Positions 23,201 through 37,043 of a stretch of DNA of 64,000 nucleotides are shown here, one piece after another. This DNA is from Auanema rhodensis (taxonomy: Eukaryota; Nematoda; Chromadorea; Rhabditida; Rhabditidae): NCBI GenBank assembly GCA_964057225.1, contig OZ059900.1:17747638-17811637 (forward strand). The letters are read 5' to 3'. The notes below the pieces were generated by a model. That model made no database searches. It was not told where the DNA came from and saw nothing but the letters and a program-made list of their open reading frames with translations. Both the position numbers and the translations under genes were made by a program. Numbering within the stretch: the first letter of the stretch is position 1; every line of letters begins with the position of its first letter.

Positions 23201-26200
23201 CTTGTTTACAGCGAAATTTCCAAAAACTGGTTTTCCAGCATAATAAAATATTTCTCATGGGAAATACTGTGTTTTTGTATTTTTATAGTGTTCAGCATGT
23301 AAAATGTTTCATTTTAGTATGTAACACGCTGAAATTCGTTGCATTTGACGACTCATATGAACAAAAATCGATTTAATCAATATAAGCCATAAAGGGCGTG
23401 CCCTCAGAATCTGCTAATTTCCTTAATTTTCTAACCCCTGTTTTTTTGTCGTGAAAGTGGAACTAGACGTTGTAGGAACAATTTTGAGCTAGGTTTCATT
23501 GACATTGCATGAGTTTGAACACATGAAATCGTAAGTCAAAACCTTGTTTACAGCGAAATTTCCAAAAACTCGTTTTCCAGCATAATAAAATATTTCTCAT
23601 GGGAAATACTGTGTTTTTGTATTTTTTTAGTGTTCAGCATGTAAAATGCTTCATATTAGTATGTGACACGCTGAAATTAATTGCATTTGACGACTCATAT
23701 GAACAAAAATCGATTTAATCAATATTAGCCATAAGGGGCGTGCCCTCAGAATATGCTAATTTCCTCAATTTTCTAACCCCTGTTTTTTTGTCGTGAAAGT
23801 GAAACTAGACGTTGTACGAACAATTTTGAGCTAGGTTTCATTGACATTGCATGAGTTTGAACACATGAAATCGTAAGTCAAAACCTTGTTTACAGCGAAA
23901 TTTCCAAAAACTGGTTTTCCAGCATAATAAAATATTTCTCATGGGAAATACTGTGTTTTTGTATTTTTCTAGTGTTCAGCATGTGAAATGCTTCATTTTA
24001 GTATGTAACACGCTGAAATTCGTTGCATTTGACGACTCATATGAACAAAAATCGATTTAATCAATATTAGCCATAAGGGGCGTGCCCTCAGAATATGCTA
24101 ATTTCCTTAATTTTCTAACCCCTGTTTTTTTGTCGTGAAAGTGGAACTAGACGTTGTACGAACAATTTTGAGCTAGGTTTCATTGACATTGCATGAGTTT
24201 GAACACATGAAATCGTAAGTCAAAACCTTGTTTACAGCGAAATTTCCAAAAACTCGTTTTCCAGCATAATAAAATATTTCTCATGGGAAATACTGTGTTT
24301 TTGTATTTTTATAGTGTTCAGCATGTAAAATGTTTCATTTTAGTATGTAACACGCTGAAATTCGTTGCATTTGACGACTCATATGAACAAAAATCGATTT
24401 AATCAATATTAGCCATAAAGGGCGTGCCCTCAGAATCTGCTAATTTCCTCAATTTTCTAACCCCTGTTTTTTTGTCGTGAAAGTGGAACTAGACGTTGTA
24501 GGAACAATTTTGAGCTAGATTTCATTGACATTGCATGAGTTTGAACACATGAAATCGTAAGTCAAAACCTTGTTTACAGCGAAATTTCCAAAAACTCGTT
24601 TTCCAGCATAATAAAATATTTCTCATGGGAAATACTGTGTTTTTGTATTTTTTTAGTGTTCAGCATGTAAAATGCTTCATTTTAGTATGTAACACGCTGA
24701 AATTAATTGCATTTGACGACTCATATGAACAAAAATCGATTTAATCAATATTAGCCATAAGGGGCGTGCCCTCAGAATATGCTAATTTCCTTAATTTTCT
24801 AACCCCTGTTTTTTTGTCGTGAAAGTGGAACTAGACGTTGTAGGAACAATTTTGAGCTAGGTTTCATTGACATTGCATGAGTTTGAACACATGAAATCGT
24901 AAGTCAAAACCTTGTTTACAGCGAAATTTCCAAAAACTGGTTTTCCAGCATAATAAAATATTTCTCATGGGAAATACTGTGTTTTTGTATTTTTATAGTG
25001 TTCAGCATGTAAAATGTTTCATTTTAGTATGTAACACGCTGAAATTCGTTGCATTTGACGACTCATATGAACAAAAATCGATTTAATCAATATAAGCCAT
25101 AAAGGGCGTGCCCTCAGAATCTGCTAATTTCCTTAATTTTCTAACCCCTGTTTTTTTGTCGTGAAAGTGGAACTAGACGTTGTAGGAACAATTTTGAGCT
25201 AGATTTCATTGACATTGCATGAGTTTGAACACATGAAATCGTAAGTCAAAACCTTGTTTACAGCGAAATTTCCAAAAACTCGTTTTCCAGCATAATAAAA
25301 TATTTCTCATGGGAAATACTGTGTTTTTGTATTTTTTTAGTGTTCAGCATGTAAAATGCTTCATTTTAGTATGTAACACGCTGAAATTAATTGCATTTGA
25401 CGACTCATATGAACAAAAATCGATTTAATCAATATTAGCCATAAGGGGCGTGCCCTCAGAATATGCTAATTTCCTTAATTTTCTAACCCCTGTTTTTTTG
25501 TCGTGAAAGTGGAACTAGACGTTGTAGGAACAATTTTGAGCTAGGTTTCATTGACATTGCATGAGTTTGAACACATGATATCGTAAGTCAAAACCTTGTT
25601 TACAGCGAAATTTCCAAAAACTGGTTTTCCAGCATAATAAAATATTTCTCATGGGAAATACTGTGTTTTTGTATTTTTATAGTGTTCAGCATGTAAAATG
25701 TTTCATTTTAGTATGTAACACGCTGAAATTCGTTGCATTTGACGACTCATATGAACAAAAATCGATTTAATCAATATAAGCCATAAAGGGCGTGCCCTCA
25801 GAATCTGCTAATTTCCTTAATTTTCTAACCCCTGTTTTTTTGTCGTGAAAGTGGAACTAGACGTTGTAGGAACAATTTTGAGCTAGATTTCATTGACATT
25901 GCATGAGTTTGAACACATGAAATCGTAAGTCAAAACCTTGTTTACAGCGAAATTTCCAAAAACTCGTTTTCCAGCATAATAAAATATTTCTCATGGGAAA
26001 TACTGTGTTTTTGTATTTTTTTAGTGTTCAGCATGTAAAATGATTCATTTTAGTATGTAACACGCTGAAATTCGTTGCATTTGACGACTCATATGAACAA
26101 AAATCGATTTAATCAATATTAGCCATAAGGGGCGTGCCCTCAGAATATGCTAATTTCCTTAATTTTCTAACCCCTGTTTTTTTGTCGTGAAAGTGGAACT

Positions 26201-27590
26201 AGACGTTGTAGGAACAATTTTGAGCTAGGTTTCATTGACATTGCATGAGTTTGAACACATGAAATCGTAAGTCAAAACCTTGTTTACAGCGAAATTTCCA
26301 AAAACTCGTTTTCCAGCATAATAAAATATTTCTCATGGGAAATACTGTGTTTTTGTATTTTTTTAGTGTTCAGCATGTAAAATGCTTCATTTTAGTATGT
26401 AACACGCTGAAATTCGTTGCATTTGACGACTCATATGAACAAAAATCGATTTAATCAATATTAGCCATAAGGGGCGTGCCCTCAGAATATGCTAATTTCC
26501 TTAATTTTCTAACCCCTGTTTTTTTGTCGTGAAAGTGGAACTAGACGTTGTACGAACAATTTTGAGCTAGGTTTCATTGACATTGCATGAGTTTGAACAC
26601 ATGAAATCGTAAGTCAAAACCTTGTTTACAGCGAAATTTCCAAAAACTGGTTTTCCAGCATAATAAAATATTTCTCATGGGAAATACTGTGTTTTTGTAT
26701 TTTTATAGTGTTCAGCATGTAAAATGTTTCATTTTAGTATGTAACACGCTGAAATTCGTTGCATTTGACGACTCATATGAACAAAAATCGATTTAATCAA
26801 TATAAGCCATAAAGGGCGTGCCCTCAGAATCTGCTAATTTCCTTAATTTTCTAACCCCTGTTTTTTTGTCGTGAAAGTGGAACTAGACGTTGTAGGAACA
26901 ATTTCGAGCTAGATTTCATTGACATTGCATGAGTTTGAACACATGAAATCGTAAGTCAAAACCTTGTTTACAGCGAAATTTCCAAAAACTCGTTTTCCAG
27001 CATAATAAAATATTTCTCATGGGAAATACTGTGTTTTTGTATTTTTTTAGTGTTCAGCATGTAAAATGCTTCATTTTAGTATGTGACACGCTGAAATTAA
27101 TTGCATTTGACGACTCATATGAACAAAAATCGATTTAATCAATATTAGCCATAAGGGGCGTGCCCTCAGATTATGCTAATTTCCTTAATTTTCTAACCCC
27201 TGTTTTGTTGTCGTGAAAGTGGAACTAGACGTTGTAGGAACAATTTTGAGCTAGGTTTCATTGACATTGCATGAGTTTGAACACATGAAATCGTAAGTCA
27301 AAACCTTGTTTACAGCGAAATTTCCAAAAACTGGTTTTCCAGCATAATAAAATATTTCTCATGGGAAATACTGTGTTTTTGTATTTTTATAGTGTTCAGC
27401 ATGTAAAATGTTTCATTTTAGTATGTAACACGCTGAAATTCGTTGCATTTGACGACTCATATGAACAAAAATCGATTTAATCAATATAAGCCATAAAGGG
27501 CGTGCCCTCAGAATCTGCTAATTTCCTTAATTTTCTAACCCCTGTTTTTTTGTCGTGAAAGTGGAACTAGACGTTGTAGGAACAATTTTG
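20231..27590 (-). repeat. Right-arm zone dominated by aatataagcc/aatctgc monomers
   Basis: A monomer class with gtttcatttt, aatataagcc, ataaagggcg, cagaatctgc and gctagattt (plus-strand spelling) recurs every two to three monomers, for example near 20,331, 21,013, 21,697, 22,040, 23,408, 24,434, 25,802 and 26,826. It alternates with a class carrying gtgacacg and gaaattaattg, and with ordinary monomers. The whole set of linked changes is absent from the left arm. This suggests local amplification after the inversion, or that the two arms were drawn from different parts of the array. Confidence 0.65.
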
Positions 27591-29205
27591 AGCTAGATTT
27601 CATTGACATTGCATGAGTTTGAACACATGAAATCGTAAGTCAAAACCTTGTTTACAGCGAAATTTCCAAAAACTCGTTTTCCAGCATAATAAAATATTTC
27701 TCATGGGAAATACTGTGTTTTTGTATTTTTTTAGTGTTCAGCATGTAAAATGCTTCATTTTAGTATGTGACACGCTGAAATTAATTGCATTTGACGACTC
27801 ATATGAACAAAAATCGATTTAATCAATATTAGCCATAAGGGGCGTGCCCTCAGATTATGCTAATTTCCTCAATTTTCTAACCCCTGTTTTTTTGTCGTGA
27901 AAGTGGAACTAGACGTTGTACGAACAATTTTGAGCTAGGTTTCATTGACATTGCATGAGTTTGAACACATGAAATCGTAAGTCAAAACCTTGTTTACAGC
28001 GAAATTTCCAAAAACTGGTTTTCCAGCATAATAAAATATTTCTCATGGGAAATACTGTGTTTTTGTATTTTTCTAGTGTTCAGCATGTGAAATGCTTCAT
28101 TTTAGTATGTAACACGCTGAAATTCGTTGCATTTGACGACTCATATGAACAAAAATCGATTTAATCAATATTAGCCATAAGGGGCGTGCCCTCAGAATAT
28201 GCTAATTTCCTTAATTTTCTAACCCCTGTTTTGTTGTCGTGAAAGTGGAACTAGACGTTGTAGGAACAATTTTGAGCTAGGTTTCATTGACATTGCATGA
28301 GTTTGAACACATGAAATCGTAAGTCAAAACCTTGTTTACAGCGAAATTTCCAAAAACTGGTTTTCCAGCATAATAAAATATTTCTCATGGGAAATACTGT
28401 GTTTTTGTATTTTTATAGTGTTCAGCATGTAAAATGCTTCATTTTAGTATGTAACACGCTGAAATTCGTTGCATTTGACGACTCATATGAACAAAAATCG
28501 ATTTAATCAATATTAGCCATAAGAGGCGTGCCCTCAGAATATGCTAATTTCCTTAATTTTCTAACCCCTGTTTTTTTGTCGTGAAAGTGGAACTAGACGT
28601 TGTAGGAACAATTTTGAGCTAGGTTTCATTGACATTGCATGAGTTTGAACACATGAAATCGTAAGTCAAAACCTTGTTTACAGCGAAATTTCCAAAAACT
28701 GGTTTTCCAGCATAATAAAATATTTCTCATAGGAAATACTGTGTTTTTGTATTTTTCTAGTGTTCAGCATGTGAAATGCTTCATTTTAGTATGTAACACG
28801 CTGAAATTCGTTGCATTTGACGACTCATATGAACAAAAATCGATTTAATCAATATTAGCCATAAGGGGCGTGCCCTCAGAATATGCTAATTTCCTTAATT
28901 TTCTAACCCCTGTTTTGTTGTCGTGAAAGTGGAACTAGACGTTGTAGGAACAATTTTGAGCTAGGTTTCATTGACATTGCATGAGTTTGAACACATGAAA
29001 TCGTAAGTCAAAACCTTGTTTACAGCGAAATTTCCAAAAACTGGTTTTCCAGCATAATAAAATATTTCTCATGGGAAATACTGTGTTTTTGTATTTTTCT
29101 AGTGTTCAGCATGTAAAATGCTTCATTTTAGTATGTAACACGCTGAAATTCGTTTCATTTGACGACTCATATGAACAAAAATCGATTTAATCAATATTAG
29201 CCATA
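27590..29205 (-). repeat. 1.6-kb block, copy A (pair with 30668-32283)
   Basis: Rare marks fall at a constant offset of 3078 bp (nine monomers) from a second block: cagattatgc at 27,851, aagaggcg at 28,521, tcataggaaat at 28,728 and cgtttcattt at 29,150 recur at 30,929, 31,599, 31,806 and 32,228. The match breaks on the left at the gagctag context (ttttgag against tttcgag) and on the right at ataaagggcg against ataaggggcg. Boundaries are accurate to about a hundred bases. Confidence 0.7.
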
Positions 29206-30667
29206 AAGGGCGTGCCCTCAGAATATGCTAATTTCCTTAATTTTCTAACCCCTGTTTTTTTGTCGTGAAAGTGGAACTAGACGTTGTAGGAACAATTTCG
29301 AGCTAGATTTCATTGACATTGCATGAGTTTGAACACATGAAATCGTAAGTCAAAACCTTGTTTACAGCGAAATTTCCAAAAACTGGTTTTCCAGCATAAT
29401 AAAATATTTCTCATGGGAAATACTGTGTTTTTGTATTTTTATAGTGTTCAGCATGTAAAATGTTTCATTTTAGTATGTAACACGCTGAAATTCGTTGCAT
29501 TTGACGACTCATATGAACAAAAATCGATTTAATCAATATTAGCCATAAAGGGCGTGCCCTCAGATTATGCTAATTTCCTTAATTTTCTAACCCCTGTTTT
29601 TTTGTCGTGAAAGTGGAACTAGACGTTGTAGGAACAATTTTGAGCTAGGTTTCATTGACATTGCATGAGTTTGAACACATGAAATCGTAAGTCAAAACCT
29701 TGTTTACAGCGAAATTTCCAAAAACTCGTTTTCCAGCATAATAAAATATTTCTCATGGGAAATACTGTGTTTTTGTATTTTTATAGTGTTCAGCATGTAA
29801 AATGTTTCATTTTAGTATGTAACACGCTGAAATTCGTTGCATTTGACGACTCATATGAACAAAAATCGATTTAATCAATATTAGCCATAAAGGGCGTGCC
29901 CTCAGAATATGCTAATTTCCTTAATTTTCTAACCCCTGTTTTTTTGTCGTGAAAGTGGAACTAGACGTTGTAGGAACAATTTTGAGCTAGGTTTCATTGA
30001 CATTGCATGAGTTTGAACACATGAAATCGTAAGTCAAAACCTTGTTTACAGCGAAATTTCCAAAAACTCGTTTTCCAGCATAATAAAATATTTCTCATGG
30101 GAAATACTGTGTTTTTGTATTTTTTTAGTGTTCAGCATGTAAAATGCTTCATTTTAGTATGTAGCACGCTGAAATTCGTTGCATTTGACGACTCATTTGA
30201 ACAAAAATCGATTTAATCAATATTAGCCATAAGGGGCGTGCCCTCAGAATATGCTAATTTCCTTAATTTTCTAACCCCTGTTTTTTTGTCGTGAAAGTGG
30301 AACTAGACGTTGTACGAACAATTTTGAGCTAGGTTTCATTGACATTGCATGAGTTTGAACACATGAAATCGTAAGTCAAAACCTTGTTTACAGCGAAATT
30401 TCCAAAAACTGGTTTTCCAGCATAATAAAATATTTCTCATGGGAAATACTGTGTTTTTGTATTTTTATAGTGTTCAGCATGTAAAATGTTTCATTTTAGT
30501 ATGTAACACGCTGAAATTCGTTGCATTTGACGACTCATATGAACAAAAATCGATTTAATCAATATAAGCCATAAAGGGCGTGCCCTCAGAATCTGCTAAT
30601 TTCCTTAATTTTCTAACCCCTGTTTTTTTGTCGTGAAAGTGGAACTAGACGTTGTAGGAACAATTTC

Positions 30668-32283
30668 GAGCTAGATTTCATTGACATTGCATGAGTTTGA
30701 ACACATGAAATCGTAAGTCAAAACCTTGTTTACAGCGAAATTTCCAAAAACTCGTTTTCCAGCATAATAAAATATTTCTCATGGGAAATACTGTGTTTTT
30801 GTATTTTTTTAGTGTTCAGCATGTAAAATGCTTCATTTTAGTATGTGACACGCTGAAATTAATTGCATTTGACGACTCATATGAACAAAAATCGATTTAA
30901 TCAATATTAGCCATAAGGGGCGTGCCCTCAGATTATGCTAATTTCCTCAATTTTCTAACCCCTGTTTTTTTGTCGTGAAAGTGGAACTAGACGTTGTACC
31001 AACAATTTTGAGCTAGGTTTCATTGACATTGCATGAGTTTGAACACATGAAATCGTAAGTCAAAACCTTGTTTACAGCGAAATTTCCAAAAACTGGTTTT
31101 CCAGCATAATAAAATATTTCTCATGGGAAATACTGTGTTTTTGTATTTTTCTAGTGTTCAGCATGTGAAATGCTTCATTTTAGTATGTAACACGCTGAAA
31201 TTCGTTGCATTTGACGACTCATATGAACAAAAATCGATTTAATCAATATTAGCCATAAGGGGCGTGCCCTCAGAATATGCTAATTTCCTTAATTTTCTAA
31301 CCCCTGTTTTGTTGTCGTGAAAGTGGAACTAGACGTTGTAGGAACAATTTTGAGCTAGGTTTCATTGACATTGCATGAGTTTGAACACATGAAATCGTAA
31401 GTCAAAACCTTGTTTACAGCGAAATTTCCAAAAACTGGTTTTCCAGCATAATAAAATATTTCTCATGGGAAATACTGTGTTTTTGTATTTTTATAGTGTT
31501 CAGCATGTAAGATGCTTCATTTTAGTATGTAACACGCTGAAATTCGTTGCATTTGACGACTCATATGAACAAAAATCGATTTAATCAATATTAGCCATAA
31601 GAGGCGTGCCCTCAGAATATGCTAATTTCCTTAATTTTCTAACCCCTGTTTTTTTGTCGTGAAAGTGGAACTAGACGTTGTAGGAACAATTTTGAGCTAG
31701 GTTTCATTGACATTGCATGAGTTTGAACACATGAAATCGTAAGTCAAAACCTTGTTTACAGCGAAATTTCCAAAAACTGGTTTTCCAGCATAATAAAATA
31801 TTTCTCATAGGAAATACTGTGTTTTTGTATTTTTCTAGTGTTCAGCATGTGAAATGCTTCATTTTAGTATGTAACACGCTGAAATTCGTTGCATTTGACG
31901 ACTCATATGAACAAAAATCGATTTAATCAATATTAGCCATAAGGGGCGTGCCCTCAGAATATGCTAATTTCCTTAATTTTCTAACCCCTGTTTTGTTGTC
32001 GTGAAAGTGGAACTAGACGTTGTAGGAACAATTTTGAGCTAGGTTTCATTGACATTGCATGAGTTTGAACACATGAAATCGTAAGTCAAAACCTTGTTTA
32101 CAGCGAAATTTCCAAAAACTGGTTTTCCAGCATAATAAAATATTTCTCATGGGAAATACTGTGTTTTTGTATTTTTCTAGTGTTCAGCATGTAAAATGCT
32201 TCATTTTAGTATGTAACACGCTGAAATTCGTTTCATTTGACGACTCATATGAACAAAAATCGATTTAATCAATATTAGCCATA
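30668..32283 (-). repeat. 1.6-kb block, copy B
   Basis: This is the partner of the block at 27,590-29,205. One private change is taagatgctt near 31,508. Its 3-monomer core, marked successively by aagaggcg, tcatagg and cgtttcattt, occurs again at about 35,705, 49,524 and 50,550, so this 3-mer is a mobile module of the array. Confidence 0.7.
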
Positions 32284-35200
32284 AGGGGCGTGCCCTCAGA
32301 ATATGCTAATTTCCTTAATTTTCTAACCCCTGTTTTTTTGTCGTGAAAGTGGAACTAGACGTTGTAGGAACAATTTTGAGCTAGGTTTCATTGACATTGC
32401 ATGAGTTTGAACACATGAAATCGTAAGTCAAAACCTTGTTTACAGCGAAATTTCCAAAAACTCGTTTTCCAGCATAATAAAATATTTCTCATGGGAAATA
32501 CTGTGTTTTTGTATTTTTATAGTGTTCAGCATGTAAAATGTTTCATTTTAGTATGTAACACGCTGAAATTCGTTGCATTTGACGACTCATATGAACAAAA
32601 ATCGATTTAATCAATATTAGCCATAAGGGGCGTGCCCTCAGAATATGCTAATTTCCTTAATTTTCTAACCCCTGTTTTGTTGTCGTGAAAGTGGAACTAG
32701 ACGTTGTAGGAACAATTTTGAGCTAGGTTTCATTGACATTGCATGAGTTTGAACACATGAAATCGTAAGTCAAAACCTTGTTTACAGCGAAATTTCCAAA
32801 AACTGGTTTTCCAGCATAATAAAATATTTCTCATGGGAAATACTGTGTTTTTGTATTTTTCTAGTGTTCAGCATGTAAAATGCTTCATTTTAGTATGTAA
32901 CACGCTGAAATTCGTTGCATTTGACGACTCATATGAACAAAAATCGATTTAATCAATATTAGCCATAAGGGGCGTGCCCTCAGAATATGCTAATTTCCTT
33001 AATTTTCTAACCCCTGTTTTTTTGTCGTGAAAGTGGAACTAGACGTTGTACGAACAATTTTGAGCTAGGTTTCATTGACATTGCATGAGTTTGAACACAT
33101 GGAATCGTAAGTCAAAACCTTGTTTACAGCGAAATTTCCAAAAACTGGTTTTCCAGCATAATAAAATATTTCTCATGGGAAATACTGTGTTTTTGTATTT
33201 TTCTAGTGTTCAGCATGTAAAATGCTTCATTTTAGTATGTAACACGCTGAAATTCGTTGCATTTGACGACTCATATGAACAAAAATCGATTTAATCAATA
33301 TAAGCCATAAAGGGCGTGCCCTCAGAATCTGCTAATTTCCTTAATTTTCTAACCCCTGTTTTTTTGTCGTGAAAGTGGAACTAGACGTTGTAGGAACAAT
33401 TTCGAGCTAGATTTCATTGACATTGCATGAGTTTGAACACATGAAATCGTAAGTCAAAACCTTGTTTACAGCGAAATTTCCAAAAACTCGTTTTCCAGCA
33501 TAATAAAATATTTCTCATGGGAAATACTGTGTTTTTGTATTTTTTTAGTGTTCAGCATGTAAAATGCTTCATTTTAGTATGTGACACGCTGAAATTAATT
33601 GCATTTGACGACTCATATGAACAAAAATCGATTTAATCAATATTAGCCATAAGGGGCGTGCCCTCAGATTATGCTAATTTCCTTAATTTTCTAACCCCTG
33701 TTTTGTTGTCGTGAAAGTGGAACTAGACGTTGTAGGAACAATTTTGAGCTAGGTTTCATTGACATTGCATGAGTTTGAACACATGAAATCGTAAGTCAAA
33801 ACCTTGTTTACAGCGAAATTTCCAAAAACTGGTTTTCCAGCATAATAAAATATTTCTCATGGGAAATACTGTGTTTTTGTATTTTTATAGTGTTCAGCAT
33901 GTAAAATGTTTCATTTTAGTATGTAACACGCTGAAATTCGTTGCATTTGACGACTCATATGAACAAAAATCGATTTAATCAATATAAGCCATAAAGGGCG
34001 TGCCCTCAGAATCTGCTAATTTCCTTAATTTTCTAACCCCTGTTTTTTTGTCGTGAAAGTGGAACTAGACGTTGTAGGAACAATTTTGAGCTAGATTTCA
34101 TTGACATTGCATGAGTTTGAACACATGAAATCGTAAGTCAAAACCTTGTTTACAGCGAAATTTCCAAAAACTCGTTTTCCAGCATAATAAAATATTTCTC
34201 ATGGGAAATACTGTGTTTTTGTATTTTTTTAGTGTTCAGCATGTAAAATGCTTCATTTTAGTATGTGACACGCTGAAATTAATTGCATTTGACGACTCAT
34301 ATGAACAAAAATCGATTTAATCAATATTAGCCATAAGGGGCGTGCCCTCAGAATATGCTAATTTCCTCAATTTTCTAACCCCTGTTTTTTTGTCGTGAAA
34401 GTGGAACTAGACGTTGTACGAACAATTTTGAGCTAGGTTTCATTGACATTGCATGAGTTTGAACACATGAAATCGTAAGTCAAAACCTTGTTTACAGCGA
34501 AATTTCCAAAAACTGGTTTTCCAGCATAATAAAATATTTCTCATGGGAAATACTGTGTTTTTGTATTTTTATAGTGTTCAGCATGTAAAATGTTTCATTT
34601 TAGTATGTAACACGCTGAAATTCGTTGCATTTGACGACTCATATGAACAAAAATCGATTTAATCAATATAAGCCATAAAGGGCGTGCCCTCAGAATCTGC
34701 TAATTTCCTTAATTTTCTAACCCCTGTTTTTTTGTCGTGAAAGTGGAACTAGACGTTGTAGGAACAATTTTGAGCTAGATTTCATTGACATTGCATGAGT
34801 TTGAACACATGAAATCGTAAGTCAAAACCTTGTTTACAGCGAAATTTCCAAAAACTCGTTTTCCAGCATAATAAAATATTTCTCATGGGAAATACTGTGT
34901 TTTTGTATTTTTTTAGTGTTCAGCATGTAAAATGCTTCATTTTAGTATGTGACACGCTGAAATTAATTGCATTTGACGACTCATATGAACAAAAATCGAT
35001 TTAATCAATATTAGCCATAAGGGGCGTGCCCTCAGAATATGCTAATTTCCTCAATTTTCTAACCCCTGTTTTTTTGTCGTGAAAGTGGAACTAGACGTTG
35101 TACGAACAATTTTGAGCTAGGTTTCATTGACATTGCATGAGTTTGAACACATGAAATCGTAAGTCAAAACCTTGTTTACAGCGAAATTTCCAAAAACTGG

Positions 35201-36630
35201 TTTTCCAGCATAATAAAATATTTCTCATGGGAAATACTGTGTTTTTGTATTTTTCTAGTGTTCAGCATGTGAAATGCTTCATTTTAGTATGTAACACGCT
35301 GAAATTCGTTGCATTTGACGACTCATATGAACAAAAATCGATTTAATCAATATTAGCCATAAGGGGCGTGCCCTCAGAATATGCTAATTTCCTTAATTTT
35401 CTAACCCCTGTTTTGTTGTCGTGAAAGTGGAACTAGACGTTGTAGGAACAATTTTGAGCTAGGTTTCATTGACATTGCATGAGTTTGAACACATGAAATC
35501 GTAAGTCAAAACCTTGTTTACAGCGAAATTTCCAAAAACTGGTTTTCCAGCATAATAAAATATTTCTCATGGGAAATACTGTGTTTTTGTATTTTTATAG
35601 TGTTCAGCATGTAAAATGCTTCATTTTAGTATGTAACACGCTGAAATTCGTTGCATTTGACGACTCATATGAACAAAAATCGATTTAATCAATATTAGCC
35701 ATAAGAGGCGTGCCCTCAGAATATGCTAATTTCCTTAATTTTCTAACCCCTGTTTTTTTGTCGTGAAAGTGGAACTAGACGTTGTAGGAACAATTTTGAG
35801 CTAGGTTTCATTGACATTGCATGAGTTTGAACACATGAAATCGTAAGTCAAAACCTTGTTTACAGCGAAATTTCCAAAAACTGGTTTTCCAGCATAATAA
35901 AATATTTCTCATAGGAAATACTGTGTTTTTGTATTTTTCTAGTGTTCAGCATGTGAAATGCTTCATTTTAGTATGTAACACGCTGAAATTCGTTGCATTT
36001 GACGACTCATATGAACAAAAATCGATTTAATCAATATTAGCCATAAGGGGCGTGCCCTCAGAATATGCTAATTTCCTTAATTTTCTAACCCCTGTTTTGT
36101 TGTCGTGAAAGTGGAACTAGACGTTGTAGGAACAATTTTGAGCTAGGTTTCATTGACATTGCATGAGTTTGAACACATGAAATCGTAAGTCAAAACCTTG
36201 TTTACAGCGAAATTTCCAAAAACTGGTTTTCCAGCATAATAAAATATTTCTCATGGGAAATACTGTGTTTTTGTATTTTTCTAGTGTTCAGCATGTAAAA
36301 TGCTTCATTTTAGTATGTAACACGCTGAAATTCGTTTCATTTGACGACTCATATGAACAAAAATCGATTTAATCAATATTAGCCATAAGGGGTGTGCCCT
36401 CAGAATATGCTAATTTCCTTAATTTTCTAACCCCTGTTTTTTTGTCGTGAAAGTGGAACTAGACGTTGTACGAACAATTTTGAGCTAGGTTTCATTGACA
36501 TTGCATGAGTTTGAACACATGAAATCGTAAGTCAAAACCTTGTTTACAGCGAAATTTCCAAAAACTGGTTTTCCAGCATAATAAAATATTTCTCATGGGA
36601 AATACTGTGTTTTTGTATTTTTATAGTGTT

Positions 36631-37043
36631 CAGCATGTAAAATGCTTCATTTTAGTATGTAACACGCTGAAATTCGTTGCATTTGACGACTCATATGAAC
36701 AAAAATCGATTTAATCAATATTAGCCATAAGAGGCGTGCCCTCAGAATATGCTAATTTCCTTAATTTTCTAACCCCTGTTTTTTTGTCGTGAAAGTGGAA
36801 CTAGACGTTGTAATAACAATTTTGAGCTAGGTTTCATTGACATTGCATGAGTTTGAACACATGAAATCGTAAGTCAAAACCTTGTTTACAGCGAAATTTC
36901 AAAAACTGGTTTTCCAGCATAATAAAATATTTCTCATGGGAAATACTGTGTTTTTGTATTTTTCTAGTGTTCAAAAACTGGTTTTCCAGCATAATAAAAT
37001 ATTTCTCATGGGAAATACTGTGTTTTTGTATTTTTCTAGTGTT
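36631..37043 (-). repeat. 413-bp marker monomer 1 with 72-bp internal duplication
   Basis: The segment aaaaactggttttcc...ctagtgttc stands twice in direct tandem, at 36901-36972 and 36973-37044. The monomer is therefore 413 bp, a net gain of 71 because one C of ttccaaaa is missing before the first copy. Both joins read ttc-aaaaactgg, so a ttc overlap may have mediated the event. The same monomer carries ttgtaataacaa in place of ttgtaggaacaa. Confidence 0.9.

Noticed and set aside
33085-33294. 69-codon open frame in one right-arm monomer
   Set aside because: The change acatgaaatc to acatggaatc removes a stop in one copy only. Flanking monomers are closed.
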